Assembly: GCA_016186205.1 (NCBI GenBank)
Contig: JACPMA010000008.1
Location: 25,805 to 89,804, forward strand
Direction: 5' to 3'
DNA: 64,000 nucleotides
From: Candidatus Peregrinibacteria bacterium
GTDB taxonomy: Bacteria > Patescibacteriota > Gracilibacteria > UBA1369 > UM-FILTER-53-11
This document shows, in pieces, positions 28,901-38,284 of the stretch. Position 1 is the first letter of the stretch. Each line of letters begins with the position of its first letter. A program made the position numbers and the translations under genes. The notes beneath the pieces were generated by a model. It was not told the DNA's origin and did no database searches. It worked only from the letters and a program-made list of their open reading frames with translations.

Positions 28901-29136
28901 GAAAACATCCGAGCATTATCGATTATCTCATTGAGAAAAAACTCGACCTTGTCATTGATGTTCCAAAATCATACAGCCGCGCCGATATCACTGACGGTTA
29001 CCTAATTCGCCGGCGCGCAATAGACTCAAACATTCCGCTTATAACAAATCTTCAAATTGCCAGAGCCGTTGTGGATGCAATTGAACGGTATAAAGAAACA
29101 GACCTTGAAACGAAACCGTGGAGCGCATATGTCTAA
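25927..29136 (+). CDS. carB: Carbamoyl-phosphate synthase large subunit
   Basis: Two ATP-grasp halves; [36 protein letters not shown]. Confidence 0.95.
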   Translation: [1069 protein letters not shown]

Positions 29137-29149
29137 AATGCTGCTTGCC

Positions 29150-29749
29150 CTATCGGCCTAGCGCTGCTCGGACATTTTCAAAAGGACGATCTTCAAAAAG
29201 CGTTTTTGTTTCCCATTGATCGCCGGTTTTTGTCGCGCGGATATAAGTCATTAAAAATGGCGGCAAAGGACTTATGCGCAAAGAATAACCGCTGTATTCG
29301 CCGTCTGGGCGGAAGAAGTTAAATTTTGTGCAAGATTCATCGGTCGGCCTTGTAGTCGCCCCTGTTCCCAAACGTTTTTGTGCAAACCATGCGGCAATAG
29401 CATTTCTATTTGATTGCGCTGCAAGCGCTTCTTGTTGAAGCTGGCGCTCTGCAGTAGACGATAAACTGGCTGCAAAAGAATTGGCAGCATGCGGAGGAAT
29501 AACCAATCGCAATGCGGCAAGAAGGCGAGAATTGAAATGACGTTGTGTATCGGGAGCCGGCGCATCAGGCGCAGCAAAAGATTCGAGTACAGACTCATGG
29601 TTTTTACCATTTGAACCGGGTCTTGGTGCATTACTTAAGCCCGCTGCTTCTAGATCTTCTAAGGAAACGCCATTAAACCAAGCGGTTTCTAATTCGCCGT
29701 CAGCTAACGGATCGACTATCTGAAGATCTGGTGTGGTATCTGGTGGCAT
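29150..29749 (-). CDS. Hypothetical orphan protein
   Basis: Intact ORF with consensus-like promoter directly upstream. Confidence 0.5.
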   Translation of the reverse strand: MPPDTTPDLQIVDPLADGELETAWFNGVSLEDLEAAGLSNAPRPGSNGKNHESVLESFAAPDAPAPDTQRHFNSRLLAALRLVIPPHAANSFAASLSSTAERQLQQEALAAQSNRNAIAAWFAQKRLGTGATTRPTDESCTKFNFFRPDGEYSGYSLRISPLPPFLMTYIRATKTGDQWETKTLFEDRPFENVRAALGR

Positions 29750-29761
29750 ATATAGTTTGAC

Positions 29762-29789
29762 ATAATACTAAATTGGTGTAATTTGTCAA
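29762..29789 (-). promoter_or_regulatory. Promoter of the 29150-29749 gene
   Basis: Minus strand TTGACA - 16 bp - TATTAT, few nt before the ATG. Confidence 0.6.
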
Positions 29790-29845
29790 TAGTATTTACC
29801 TAAACCTGTACAAAACCATTTCTAATCTGTTACAACCTTATTGAT

Positions 29846-30763
29846 ATGAGACAACATAGACCCCTTCTAAAGAATACAGAAAAGCTGAAACGCGGGCTCG
29901 CCCAGATGCTTAAAGGAGGTGTAATCATGGATGTGGTTACGTCGGATCAGGCAAAGATTGCTGAAGCAGCTGGCGCGGTTGCAGTTATGGCGCTCGAGCG
30001 GGTGCCGGCCGATATTCGCAAACAAGGAGGTGTTGCTCGCATGTCTGATCCTAAATTAATACGTGCGATCATGAAAGCTGTTTCAATTCCTGTTATGGCA
30101 AAAGTGCGCATCGGGCATTTTGTCGAAGCGCAAATTCTGGAAGCGCTCGGGGTTGATTATATTGATGAATCTGAAGTTTTGACGCCGGCGGATGAAGAAT
30201 TTCATATAGCGAAAGAAAAATTTCGCGTGCCATTTGTGTGCGGAGCGCGCGATTTGGGCGAGGCTCTGCGGAGAATTGCGGAAGGCGCATCAATGATTCG
30301 CACAAAAGGGGAGGCGGGAACTGGAAATGTGGTGGAGGCAGTAAGGCATATGCGGCGAATTACTGGCGAAATAAAAGAGCTTCAGGAAAAATGGAATTTT
30401 CTAAAAGGAGCGCGCAAAATTTTTATGTTCAAGAAAAAGGCTGAAAGTTTGCGCGTGCCAGTCGAACTGGTCGAATTGGTTGCCATGCACGGCAAGCTGC
30501 CTGTGGTAAATTTCGCTGCCGGCGGAATTGCAACGCCGTCCGATGCCGCGCTCATGATGCAGCTTGGCGCTGAAGGAGTTTTTGTCGGTTCTGGAATTTT
30601 TAAGTCGGAAAATCCTCAAAAACGCGCACGCGCCATAGTTGAGGCTGTGCTCCATTTTGATAATCCGGATATTATTGCAAAAGTTTCCGAAGGGCTCGGT
30701 ATCGCCATGGAAAGTTACGAAATCGAAAAACTCGACCAGCTCTACGCGAAGCGGGGGATTTAA
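29846..30763 (+). CDS. pdxS: Pyridoxal 5'-phosphate synthase subunit PdxS
   Basis: [50 protein letters not shown]. Confidence 0.97.
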   Translation: MRQHRPLLKNTEKLKRGLAQMLKGGVIMDVVTSDQAKIAEAAGAVAVMALERVPADIRKQGGVARMSDPKLIRAIMKAVSIPVMAKVRIGHFVEAQILEALGVDYIDESEVLTPADEEFHIAKEKFRVPFVCGARDLGEALRRIAEGASMIRTKGEAGTGNVVEAVRHMRRITGEIKELQEKWNFLKGARKIFMFKKKAESLRVPVELVELVAMHGKLPVVNFAAGGIATPSDAALMMQLGAEGVFVGSGIFKSENPQKRARAIVEAVLHFDNPDIIAKVSEGLGIAMESYEIEKLDQLYAKRGI

Positions 30764-31986
30764 AAAACTTCAGCAAAACTATTTACAACCAACACGGCGC
30801 TTAATGCAATGAGCGCAACAACCGTAGTCCATGCGATAACATTATGCCACGGCTTATTTGTATAATGCCCCATGAGCCATTTTTTGTTTACGAGCAGCAC
30901 AATGAAAATGAGCACCGGCGCCAGTAAAATGCCATTCACCACCTGCGCCGTGAGCATGACTTTTAAAAGCGGCGTCTGTGGAAAGAGCGCCGGAATTGCG
31001 CCGAGAATAATAAGAACCGTAAAAATTCCGTTAAACCAAGGCGCCTCGCGGAAACTTTTGTTCACGCCTGATTCAAATCCAAGGCCTTCGCAGATGAAAT
31101 AAGAAGTAGCGAGCGGGACAATCATAGCGCCGAGAATTGATGCGTTCAGCAAGCCGATCGCGAAGAGTATTTCCGCAAATTGTCCGGCAAATGGAAGAAG
31201 GGCCCGCGCTGCATCGGCGGCGGTTTCCACTCTGATGCCGTGAACAAAAAGCGTGGCTCCGGATGCCACCATAATAAAAAAAGCAACTGCGCCGGAAAGT
31301 ATTGCTCCGATTCCAACGTCAAATTTCGTGTAGCGGTAATCCTCCGTCTTCACGCCTTTTTCTACAACCGATGATTGCAGAAAAAATTGCATCCATGGCG
31401 TAATCGTCGTACCGATGACTCCAACAAGCATCAAAAGATAAGGTTTTGAAAATTCAAATGAAGGCCGCAATGTACCCTCAAAAACCTCGCCCCAATTCGG
31501 ACGCGCCAGAAAACCCGAAACAATGTAGGCGAAATAAAGAATGGCCGCGGCAAAAAATATTTTCTCCGCGGAACGGTATGTGCCTTTCGTAATAACCCAC
31601 CAAACGAGGAATGCGGCGATCGGCACGGATACGTATCGCGGAACGTCGAAAATTTCCATGCTTCCGGCGATGCCGGCAAATTCGGAAAGGATGGTTGAAA
31701 GATTTGCAATAAGCAATCCGATGAGCATGTAGAATGTGGTTTTTGCGCCGTATACTTCTCGTACAAGATCAGAAAGTCCTTTTCCGGAAACCACACCCAT
31801 GCGCGCGCACATTTCCTGAACGATAACGAGAACGAGTGTAATCGGAATCATCACCCAAAGAAGACGGTATCCGAAATGCGCTCCGGCTGCGGAATAAGTG
31901 GCTATGCCTCCGGCGTCATTTCCGACTGCGGCTGCAATAATGCCTGGGCCGATTAGCGCGAGAATTTTTAATGCGCGATGCTTCAT
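30760..31986 (-). CDS. NRAMP-family divalent metal transporter
   Basis: [31 protein letters not shown]; multiple TM segments. Confidence 0.9.
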   Translation of the reverse strand: MKHRALKILALIGPGIIAAAVGNDAGGIATYSAAGAHFGYRLLWVMIPITLVLVIVQEMCARMGVVSGKGLSDLVREVYGAKTTFYMLIGLLIANLSTILSEFAGIAGSMEIFDVPRYVSVPIAAFLVWWVITKGTYRSAEKIFFAAAILYFAYIVSGFLARPNWGEVFEGTLRPSFEFSKPYLLMLVGVIGTTITPWMQFFLQSSVVEKGVKTEDYRYTKFDVGIGAILSGAVAFFIMVASGATLFVHGIRVETAADAARALLPFAGQFAEILFAIGLLNASILGAMIVPLATSYFICEGLGFESGVNKSFREAPWFNGIFTVLIILGAIPALFPQTPLLKVMLTAQVVNGILLAPVLIFIVLLVNKKWLMGHYTNKPWHNVIAWTTVVALIALSAVLVVNSFAEVF

Positions 31987-33233
31987 GCTGCTGCTTTAAA
32001 TAATGGCAAAATATCATCAACCGTAATAATGCCCTCGAGTTTCTTATTTTTCCCGACAACCGGAATGGCGATTAAATTGTACTTTGTGAATTTTGCAACG
32101 ACTGATTTTGCATGTTCCCGACTCTTTGCAAAAACCGGCTTCCGTTTTATAAGAGAAGCCAGCGGCGTTTGAGGTTCGACAAAAATAAGTTCGCGGAGGG
32201 AAATTACACCCTCAAGGCCGCCTTCGCCATCAACAATATAAAGATAATAAATATATTCCGCCTGCTGGCCTTTGCTGCGAAGTTCCTTAAGCGCTTCTTC
32301 GGCAGTCAAAGTTTTTTGGAAAGCGACAAATTCAGTATTCATGAGGCTGCCTGCGGTATTTTTCCGGAACTTTAGCAATTCGTGAATGTCTTTTGAGTCA
32401 GAAGTGCGCATGGTTGCCAGCACATGCTGCATTCGGCGCCGCGGGAGTTCGGAAACGATGTCGGTTGCCGCATCAGGTGCAAGGCGTTCGAGAACTTGCG
32501 TTAGGGTTTCATCTTTCAATTTTCCGAGAATTTCTTTCCGCACTTCCGGATTTAATTCCGCAATGGTTTTTGCAACCGTATCGGTCGGCAATGCCTGCAG
32601 AATGGAAGTGCGTTCAAAGTGATCAAGGTCAGACATAATGTCTGCCAAATCAGCAGGATGCATTTGCTTTAATTGTTCTTGCGCGACCGTAAGAGTGATG
32701 TCATGACGGATGCGCGCCGGAAACGGATCAATGTATTTTGCCGGCACGAGGGTATTGGAAAAAGAACGTCGGAGGATTTGCGCGAGAGAAAGGGCCCATT
32801 GTTCTAATCCTATACGCCGGAGGAGCCCGCGCAGCCCGATATCGGCAGCCACCATAAAAAGCTCGTCTTTCACCGCAACAATTTTTAAATCATTCACGCG
32901 CACAACGCGGTGATTTTCCGTATCGATGATTTGCTGATCGAGAATATCGCGCTTTAAACGGAGTTCATCTTCATCATAATCGATCGGCGCAATTTCAGCA
33001 AATTTTTTATTTACTTTTAAGCTTACCGGGTCGGCTTCTATGGAATGAATATCATGCCATGGAACAATAACGCGGTGTCCGTCGCGGGTGCGAATACGCA
33101 CTTTGGTTATAAGAAAATTCCCGTTCTGTCTTTTTACGATGAAATCGCGAAAATTTCCGTAGTATTTTTCGTCGATTGTGTAGACGGGTTTGCCAATAAG
33201 CGTGGAAAAGAAAATTTCAGAGAAGAAAGCCAT
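31983..33233 (-). CDS. MgtE N-terminal-domain plus CBS-pair protein with PRC-barrel-like N-terminus
   Basis: IGKPVYTIDEKYYGNFRDF; LKQMHPADLADIMSDLDHFERTSILQALPTDTVAKTIAELNPEVRKEIL; tandem CBS; no transport TM domain. Start trimmed to MAFFSEIF because the longer ORF overlaps pdxT. Confidence 0.82.
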   Translation of the reverse strand: MAFFSEIFFSTLIGKPVYTIDEKYYGNFRDFIVKRQNGNFLITKVRIRTRDGHRVIVPWHDIHSIEADPVSLKVNKKFAEIAPIDYDEDELRLKRDILDQQIIDTENHRVVRVNDLKIVAVKDELFMVAADIGLRGLLRRIGLEQWALSLAQILRRSFSNTLVPAKYIDPFPARIRHDITLTVAQEQLKQMHPADLADIMSDLDHFERTSILQALPTDTVAKTIAELNPEVRKEILGKLKDETLTQVLERLAPDAATDIVSELPRRRMQHVLATMRTSDSKDIHELLKFRKNTAGSLMNTEFVAFQKTLTAEEALKELRSKGQQAEYIYYLYIVDGEGGLEGVISLRELIFVEPQTPLASLIKRKPVFAKSREHAKSVVAKFTKYNLIAIPVVGKNKKLEGIITVDDILPLFKAAA

Positions 33234-33273
33234 AGATGATTGCTTAATCTTATTTTCAAGGTAAAATATCGCC

Positions 33274-33879
33274 GTGTCAATAAAAAGTGTGCAAATTGGC
33301 GTTTTAGACATCCAAGGCTCCGTAGAAGAACATTTGGCAATGCTTGGAAAAATAGGTGCGAGCGCTGTTGCTGTAAAAACAAAAAAGGATTTGGATGAAG
33401 TCGACGGTCTTATTATTCCCGGCGGCGAATCTACCACTATCGGGAAATTAATGAAAAAATATAGACTGGATGAAGAAATTAAAAAGCGCGGAGATACATT
33501 AACGATTTGGGGAAGCTGTGCAGGCGCAATTCTTCTCGCAAAAAAAATCCGCAATCGCAAACCGGATGCGCTTGGGTTGATGGATATCGAAATCGCACGA
33601 AACGCATACGGCCGGCAAATTGACAGTTTTGAAACGAAGCTTTCGGTGCCGAGTTTGCGCAAGCAAAAAATCCCTGCGATTTTTATACGCGCACCACGCG
33701 TGAAAAAGGCTTCTCCAAAAGTAAAAGTACTGGCAGAATACCGTGGGGAGCCGGTTATGCTACAGCAAGAAAATCTTCTTGCAACTATGTTTCACCCGGA
33801 GCTCACCAACGACCCCACGATCCACCGATATTTCCTTGAACTCGTAGCAACCTATGCCAAAAGTAAAAATGGATATTGA
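33274..33879 (+). CDS. pdxT: Pyridoxal 5'-phosphate synthase glutaminase subunit PdxT
   Basis: IGVLDIQGSVEEHLAML, IIPGGESTTIGKLM, WGSCAGAILLAKK, FHPELTND. Confidence 0.95.
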   Translation: MSIKSVQIGVLDIQGSVEEHLAMLGKIGASAVAVKTKKDLDEVDGLIIPGGESTTIGKLMKKYRLDEEIKKRGDTLTIWGSCAGAILLAKKIRNRKPDALGLMDIEIARNAYGRQIDSFETKLSVPSLRKQKIPAIFIRAPRVKKASPKVKVLAEYRGEPVMLQQENLLATMFHPELTNDPTIHRYFLELVATYAKSKNGY

Positions 33880-34414
33880 GGAAGCCGTCAAGGCGCTCAT
33901 CGCCTCCCTCGGTGAAAGCGTTTCAAGTCAACAGCTCTCTAAAACGCCGACGCGCGTGGCACGGGCTTTTGAAAAAGTTTTTTCAGGCTATGGGAGGGAC
34001 CCGCAGGCGCTCCTCACGGTTTTTGAAGATGAGCACTACGATGAAATGATTGTTGTAAAAGACATTGAATTCTACTCAACATGCAGCCATCACCTCCTCC
34101 CGTTTTTTGGAAAAGCGCACATCGGCTATATTCCGAATGGAAAAATCATCGGCCTCTCAAAAATGCCGCGCCTCGTAGAAATTTACTCACGACGATTGCA
34201 GGTCCAAGAACAACTCACCATGGAAATCGCCCGAGCCCTCAAGGATCTCGTGCATCCGAAAGGGGTGGGCGTTGTGCTTGAAGCAAAACATCTTTGCATG
34301 ATGGCCCGCGGCGTGGAAAAACAAGGAAGCCAAGTTGTGACATCGTCGATGATGGGGCTGTTTAAGAAAAATTTGAATACGCGCAGCGAATTTTTAAAAT
34401 TAATTGGAAAATAA
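33854..34414 (+). CDS. folE: GTP cyclohydrolase I
   Basis: TPTRVARAFEKVFSGY, YSTCSHHLLPFFGKAHIGYIPNGKIIGLSKMPRLVEIYSRRLQVQEQLT. Confidence 0.96.
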   Translation: MPKVKMDIEEAVKALIASLGESVSSQQLSKTPTRVARAFEKVFSGYGRDPQALLTVFEDEHYDEMIVVKDIEFYSTCSHHLLPFFGKAHIGYIPNGKIIGLSKMPRLVEIYSRRLQVQEQLTMEIARALKDLVHPKGVGVVLEAKHLCMMARGVEKQGSQVVTSSMMGLFKKNLNTRSEFLKLIGK

Positions 34415-35040
34415 TGCTTCCGAAATCTCTACAAAAACTCATTGATGCTTTTGCAAAACTTCCAGGCGTAGGGAAGAAAACCGCCCAGCGGTACGCATAT
34501 TTTCTACTGCGTTCGCACCGGTCTCTTTCAAGAGATATCGGCGAATCGCTTCTTCATCTTCAGGAAAATATCGCATTGTGCCGTGAGTGTTATATGATTT
34601 CCGAGGCAGCGCTTCCCGGTAGCGCTTCACTTTGTTCGATTTGCATCAATCCGCGGCGCGATCAATCCACCGTCTGTGTTGTGGAACATGTTTTTGATGC
34701 TGAAGCGATTGAGCGGTCAGGGGAGTATCGCGGCGTATACCATGTTCTGCACGGCCGCATTGCTCCGCTCGATAACGTGACGCCGGACGATCTCAAAATA
34801 AAAGAACTGCTCATGCGCATTAAAAGAATCAATGGAAAAGGCGGTGCGCTTGAGATTATCCTTGCGACAAATCCAAGCAGCGAGGGTGAAACAACGGCTT
34901 TTTATATTCAAAAACTTTTAAAACCGCTCGGCATAAAACTGACGCGAATCGCCACCGGCATTCCGGTTGGAGCGGATTTAGAATATGCCGATGAATTGAC
35001 GCTTGCGCGCGCGCTCAAAGGAAGACAAAATTACGAGTGA
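34414..35040 (+). CDS. recR: Recombination protein RecR
   Basis: KLPGVGKKTAQRYAYFLL, TOPRIM VVEHVFDAEAIERSGEYRGVYHVLHG. Confidence 0.95.
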   Translation: MLPKSLQKLIDAFAKLPGVGKKTAQRYAYFLLRSHRSLSRDIGESLLHLQENIALCRECYMISEAALPGSASLCSICINPRRDQSTVCVVEHVFDAEAIERSGEYRGVYHVLHGRIAPLDNVTPDDLKIKELLMRIKRINGKGGALEIILATNPSSEGETTAFYIQKLLKPLGIKLTRIATGIPVGADLEYADELTLARALKGRQNYE

Positions 35041-35846
35041 ATTCTTATAAGTGCGCCTCCGGATCCGCAAAGCATGACTTTTCCGGATTTTCCGGCCTCG
35101 ATTTTTTGTTTTATTTCGGCCAATTCCGGATATTTTCCAAAGACGAATTCCTCAAAATCATTATGGAGATTTTTGAAAATGCCTTTTGAATCACCAACTT
35201 TCAGGGCCGCAATAAATCTTTTGGTTTTTTCCGTATTTTTTCCGCAACGAGCTAAATCAATATGTTCGTATGCCCAGCGAGATGAAATTTCGACGCCAGT
35301 TTCAATAACCTCAAAACGGATATTTTCTGGCAGCGATGGTAAAGGAGTAATTTTTTCTCCGAAATGCTCACCGAGAACCGTGCCGTTGTAAAAGAAAAAC
35401 CTGCAATCCATGCCGATTTGGTCCGCAAGTCCATGGAGAAAACATCCTTCGCGATGACGGCCGTCGCAACACGAAATACTCCAAAGCGCCGCAAGCGCTT
35501 CTAAGACGGCCGCAGCATTGCTTGCGCCTCCGCCGAGTCCGCTCATGATGGGTATTTTCTTTTTGATAAAAATTCTCGCACCGCCTAAAATGCGTGTGTA
35601 CTGTTTCAGCAGTACGGCCGCCTTGTAGACCGTATTGGTTTCATCACAAGGAACTTTTTTATTATCGCATTCAACTACTATGCGGTCGTCATTGCAGGGT
35701 TCAATGATAATTTCATCCCGCGGCTCCGACAGTTGATGAAAAACTGTCCGTATTTCATGGTATCCGGACGGAGTTTTACCTAAAATATCCAGAGCTAAAT
35801 TGACTTTTGGATACGAAAATACAGAAATAACAGATTTACTTGACAT
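35031..35846 (-). CDS. ispE: 4-diphosphocytidyl-2-C-methyl-D-erythritol kinase
   Basis: YPKVNLALDILGKTPSGYHEIRTVF, KKIPIMSGLGGGASNAAAVL. Confidence 0.92.
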   Translation of the reverse strand: MSSKSVISVFSYPKVNLALDILGKTPSGYHEIRTVFHQLSEPRDEIIIEPCNDDRIVVECDNKKVPCDETNTVYKAAVLLKQYTRILGGARIFIKKKIPIMSGLGGGASNAAAVLEALAALWSISCCDGRHREGCFLHGLADQIGMDCRFFFYNGTVLGEHFGEKITPLPSLPENIRFEVIETGVEISSRWAYEHIDLARCGKNTEKTKRFIAALKVGDSKGIFKNLHNDFEEFVFGKYPELAEIKQKIEAGKSGKVMLCGSGGALIRIHS

Positions 35847-35898
35847 ATTACAAAAAAGATGAAAGAATGGCGCCCTTATCTATTAAACATCCTATCAT

Positions 35899-37113
35899 AT
35901 GCCTTCAGTGCCTCCGGAAGAACCCGCAGCAGCAAGAACATTTACGCCTGATGAATTATATCAATTGGCTAGCCAAGCTGAACTTTCTGAAAGGGCAGCC
36001 AGAGCTTATCCGAACCGCTTTTCAGTAGCAGATATTATTCACTTGGCCAGATGCAAAGTTTCTGCAAAAAAAGCAGCAGCATATCAGAGAGGTTTAAGAG
36101 CCGAAGAAATAATTCGGTTGGTTGAGGTAAAAGTTTCACCTGATGTCGTTGCGGCATATCCACATTCTTCAACCGTGCAAGAAATTATCGCTTTTGTTCA
36201 TGGAAGAATAGGAGCAGAAATGGCTGGAGAATATCCGGAACGTTTCGGCGAAAATGCAAGAATAATTTTAGCTCAACAAGGCATACAGCCGACCGTGGCG
36301 GCGAGTTATGCAGTACGATTTAGCGCCGTTGATATTGCTTTATTGTACGCCGCCAAAATTCGCCCTGCAGAAGCCGCTTTGTTTCCGCAGCGCATTACCG
36401 GTGAAGAAATTCTTGCTTTTGTACAAAACAATATTACGGAACCGGAAGTCAGCGGCTATCCGGCACGGTTTTCAGGAAAAGAAATACTCGAGTTTATTAA
36501 AAACGGTGTGCCTGCAATAGAAACAGCGGCTTATTCACAGCTTGTTAATGCAAAACTCATCACGCAACTTCATCAAGCAGAAATTTTACCGAGCGAAGCC
36601 AATCCATATTTGGAGATTATAGGCCGGTTGCATCCGATGTTGCTTGACTATTCCGATTCCATCGCCGCTCTCGTTATTCAATGTGTAAAAAAGAATGCGC
36701 CTTTGGCAACAGTAGATGCATATTGTAAAACTGATATTGCCAGCGCCACTGAACTTATAAAAGCAGGTGTTACTCCGGAGCAAGCGTCTCAATATGAAGG
36801 ATTTAGCGGTTATGATATTGCTCAACTTGTAAAAGCAAATGTTCCGCCTGGTGTAGCTGCAAAATACCCATCATCTTACCGCGGGGAAGCTATTGCATTA
36901 TGCTTTAAGAATGGAGTTATACCTGGCGAGGCGCCTCCAGAATTTTTTGGAAGATTTGACGGCAATGAAGCAGTGGCTTTATTGAAAGCGCATGTATCTA
37001 TTAGTGATGCTCTTTCTTATTCACCACGATTTTCAGGAGGTCAAATTGTCCGTTTTGTTCAAATAGGATTAGACGCTGATGCTGCGGATGCGTCTGATCC
37101 AGAAATGGATTAA
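35899..37113 (+). CDS. Hypothetical protein built of 25-residue helical repeats
   Basis: Repeating units such as AVDIALLYAAKIRPAEAALFPQRIT / GEEILAFVQNNITEPEVSGYPARFS / GKEILEFIKNGVPAIETAAYSQLVN. Confidence 0.7.
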   Translation: MPSVPPEEPAAARTFTPDELYQLASQAELSERAARAYPNRFSVADIIHLARCKVSAKKAAAYQRGLRAEEIIRLVEVKVSPDVVAAYPHSSTVQEIIAFVHGRIGAEMAGEYPERFGENARIILAQQGIQPTVAASYAVRFSAVDIALLYAAKIRPAEAALFPQRITGEEILAFVQNNITEPEVSGYPARFSGKEILEFIKNGVPAIETAAYSQLVNAKLITQLHQAEILPSEANPYLEIIGRLHPMLLDYSDSIAALVIQCVKKNAPLATVDAYCKTDIASATELIKAGVTPEQASQYEGFSGYDIAQLVKANVPPGVAAKYPSSYRGEAIALCFKNGVIPGEAPPEFFGRFDGNEAVALLKAHVSISDALSYSPRFSGGQIVRFVQIGLDADAADASDPEMD

Positions 37114-37129
37114 TGTAGATTCTGCAAAA

Positions 37130-38284
37130 TTATTCCAAAAGCACTGCTGCTTGGCAGCGGATTGCTTTGCCGCGGCCGAATGGAGTAAGTGATTTTCCGG
37201 AAGTTGCCGTAATGCCGATGCGTTCTTGCGGGATTTTTAGAAGTTTTCCGAGGCTTTTTTTAAATGCATTGGCGAGCGGATCTATTTTAGGCCGGCTTGC
37301 CTCAATGGCAATGCTGCAATTTTTAATACTGCGATGGGAATGATAGAGTTCATTCATTATTTTTTGAAGATAAACGCGGCTGTCGCGAATGCCGTTTTTA
37401 CACATTCGTGTGGCGTAAGTGCCGAGTGAGCCTTTTCCCAAAGCGCTTGCGAGCGCATTACAAAGCGCATGGAGCACAACATCTCCATCCGAATCCGCCT
37501 CAAGCGCCGGCAAATTTTTGATTTTAACTCCTCCCAAAGTTAAAAAACCATCAACCTTAAATTCATGACTGTCTTCACCAATGCCAACCGCAATCGCTGT
37601 ATCTGGCAAATCATCGGGTGTTGTAATTTTTTTATTGCGCGGCGATGCTAAAACGACGCCTGTTTTCTTTCCGGCGGATTCCAAAACCGATAAATCATCC
37701 GTATAGTCGGCCTTTTGAGGGGCTTTTTTAACGACTTCCATAAATTCGCCAGCGCGAACGACTTGCGGAGTTTCCATTTCCCAAAGTTGAGTCCGCGGCA
37801 ACGTGTGGTGCACTGTGCGGTCGGGGTTAATTTGTTTGATGGTTGAGACAACCGGACGGCCGACGCCAACTCCACTGAATCTCATTCGTTTTAGCGTGTT
37901 AATACATTGATACAACTCTTTTTGTGTGGCGTACGGATTGACTGCATTGTGGATGACGAGGTGACGGATGGTAGTGGACGGTTGCGGATATCGGCGAATG
38001 GCATGGATGGCTTTTTTAACTGATTCAAAACGTGTTTTGCCGCCGAGCACGATTTTTTTTACTTTCCGAAAAGATTCATCGTGCACGAGTTTTTCAATGC
38101 GTTTTTTATTTGAGGAATTGGCGGCAATAAAAATTTCATCAACGTAACGTGATTCATTTAAAAATTGAAGCGCATAAAAAATAATCGGCTTCCCGTTAAG
38201 GTCAAAAAACAGCTTGTCGCTTCCGAAGCGTTTGCTTTTTCCGGCAGCAAGCAGAATTCCGATATTTATATTTTGCAAGCTCAT
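37130..38284 (-). CDS. ispDF: Bifunctional IspD/IspF
   Basis: N-terminal LLAAGKSKRFGSDKLFFDLNGKPIIFYAL; C-terminal IGEDSHEF...ADSDGDVVLHALCNAL. Confidence 0.85.
   Translation of the reverse strand: MSLQNINIGILLAAGKSKRFGSDKLFFDLNGKPIIFYALQFLNESRYVDEIFIAANSSNKKRIEKLVHDESFRKVKKIVLGGKTRFESVKKAIHAIRRYPQPSTTIRHLVIHNAVNPYATQKELYQCINTLKRMRFSGVGVGRPVVSTIKQINPDRTVHHTLPRTQLWEMETPQVVRAGEFMEVVKKAPQKADYTDDLSVLESAGKKTGVVLASPRNKKITTPDDLPDTAIAVGIGEDSHEFKVDGFLTLGGVKIKNLPALEADSDGDVVLHALCNALASALGKGSLGTYATRMCKNGIRDSRVYLQKIMNELYHSHRSIKNCSIAIEASRPKIDPLANAFKKSLGKLLKIPQERIGITATSGKSLTPFGRGKAIRCQAAVLLE

Noticed and set aside
33234-33662. N-terminal extension of the MgtE-N/CBS ORF
   Set aside because: It is antisense to pdxT; the true start is MAFFSEIF at 33233.
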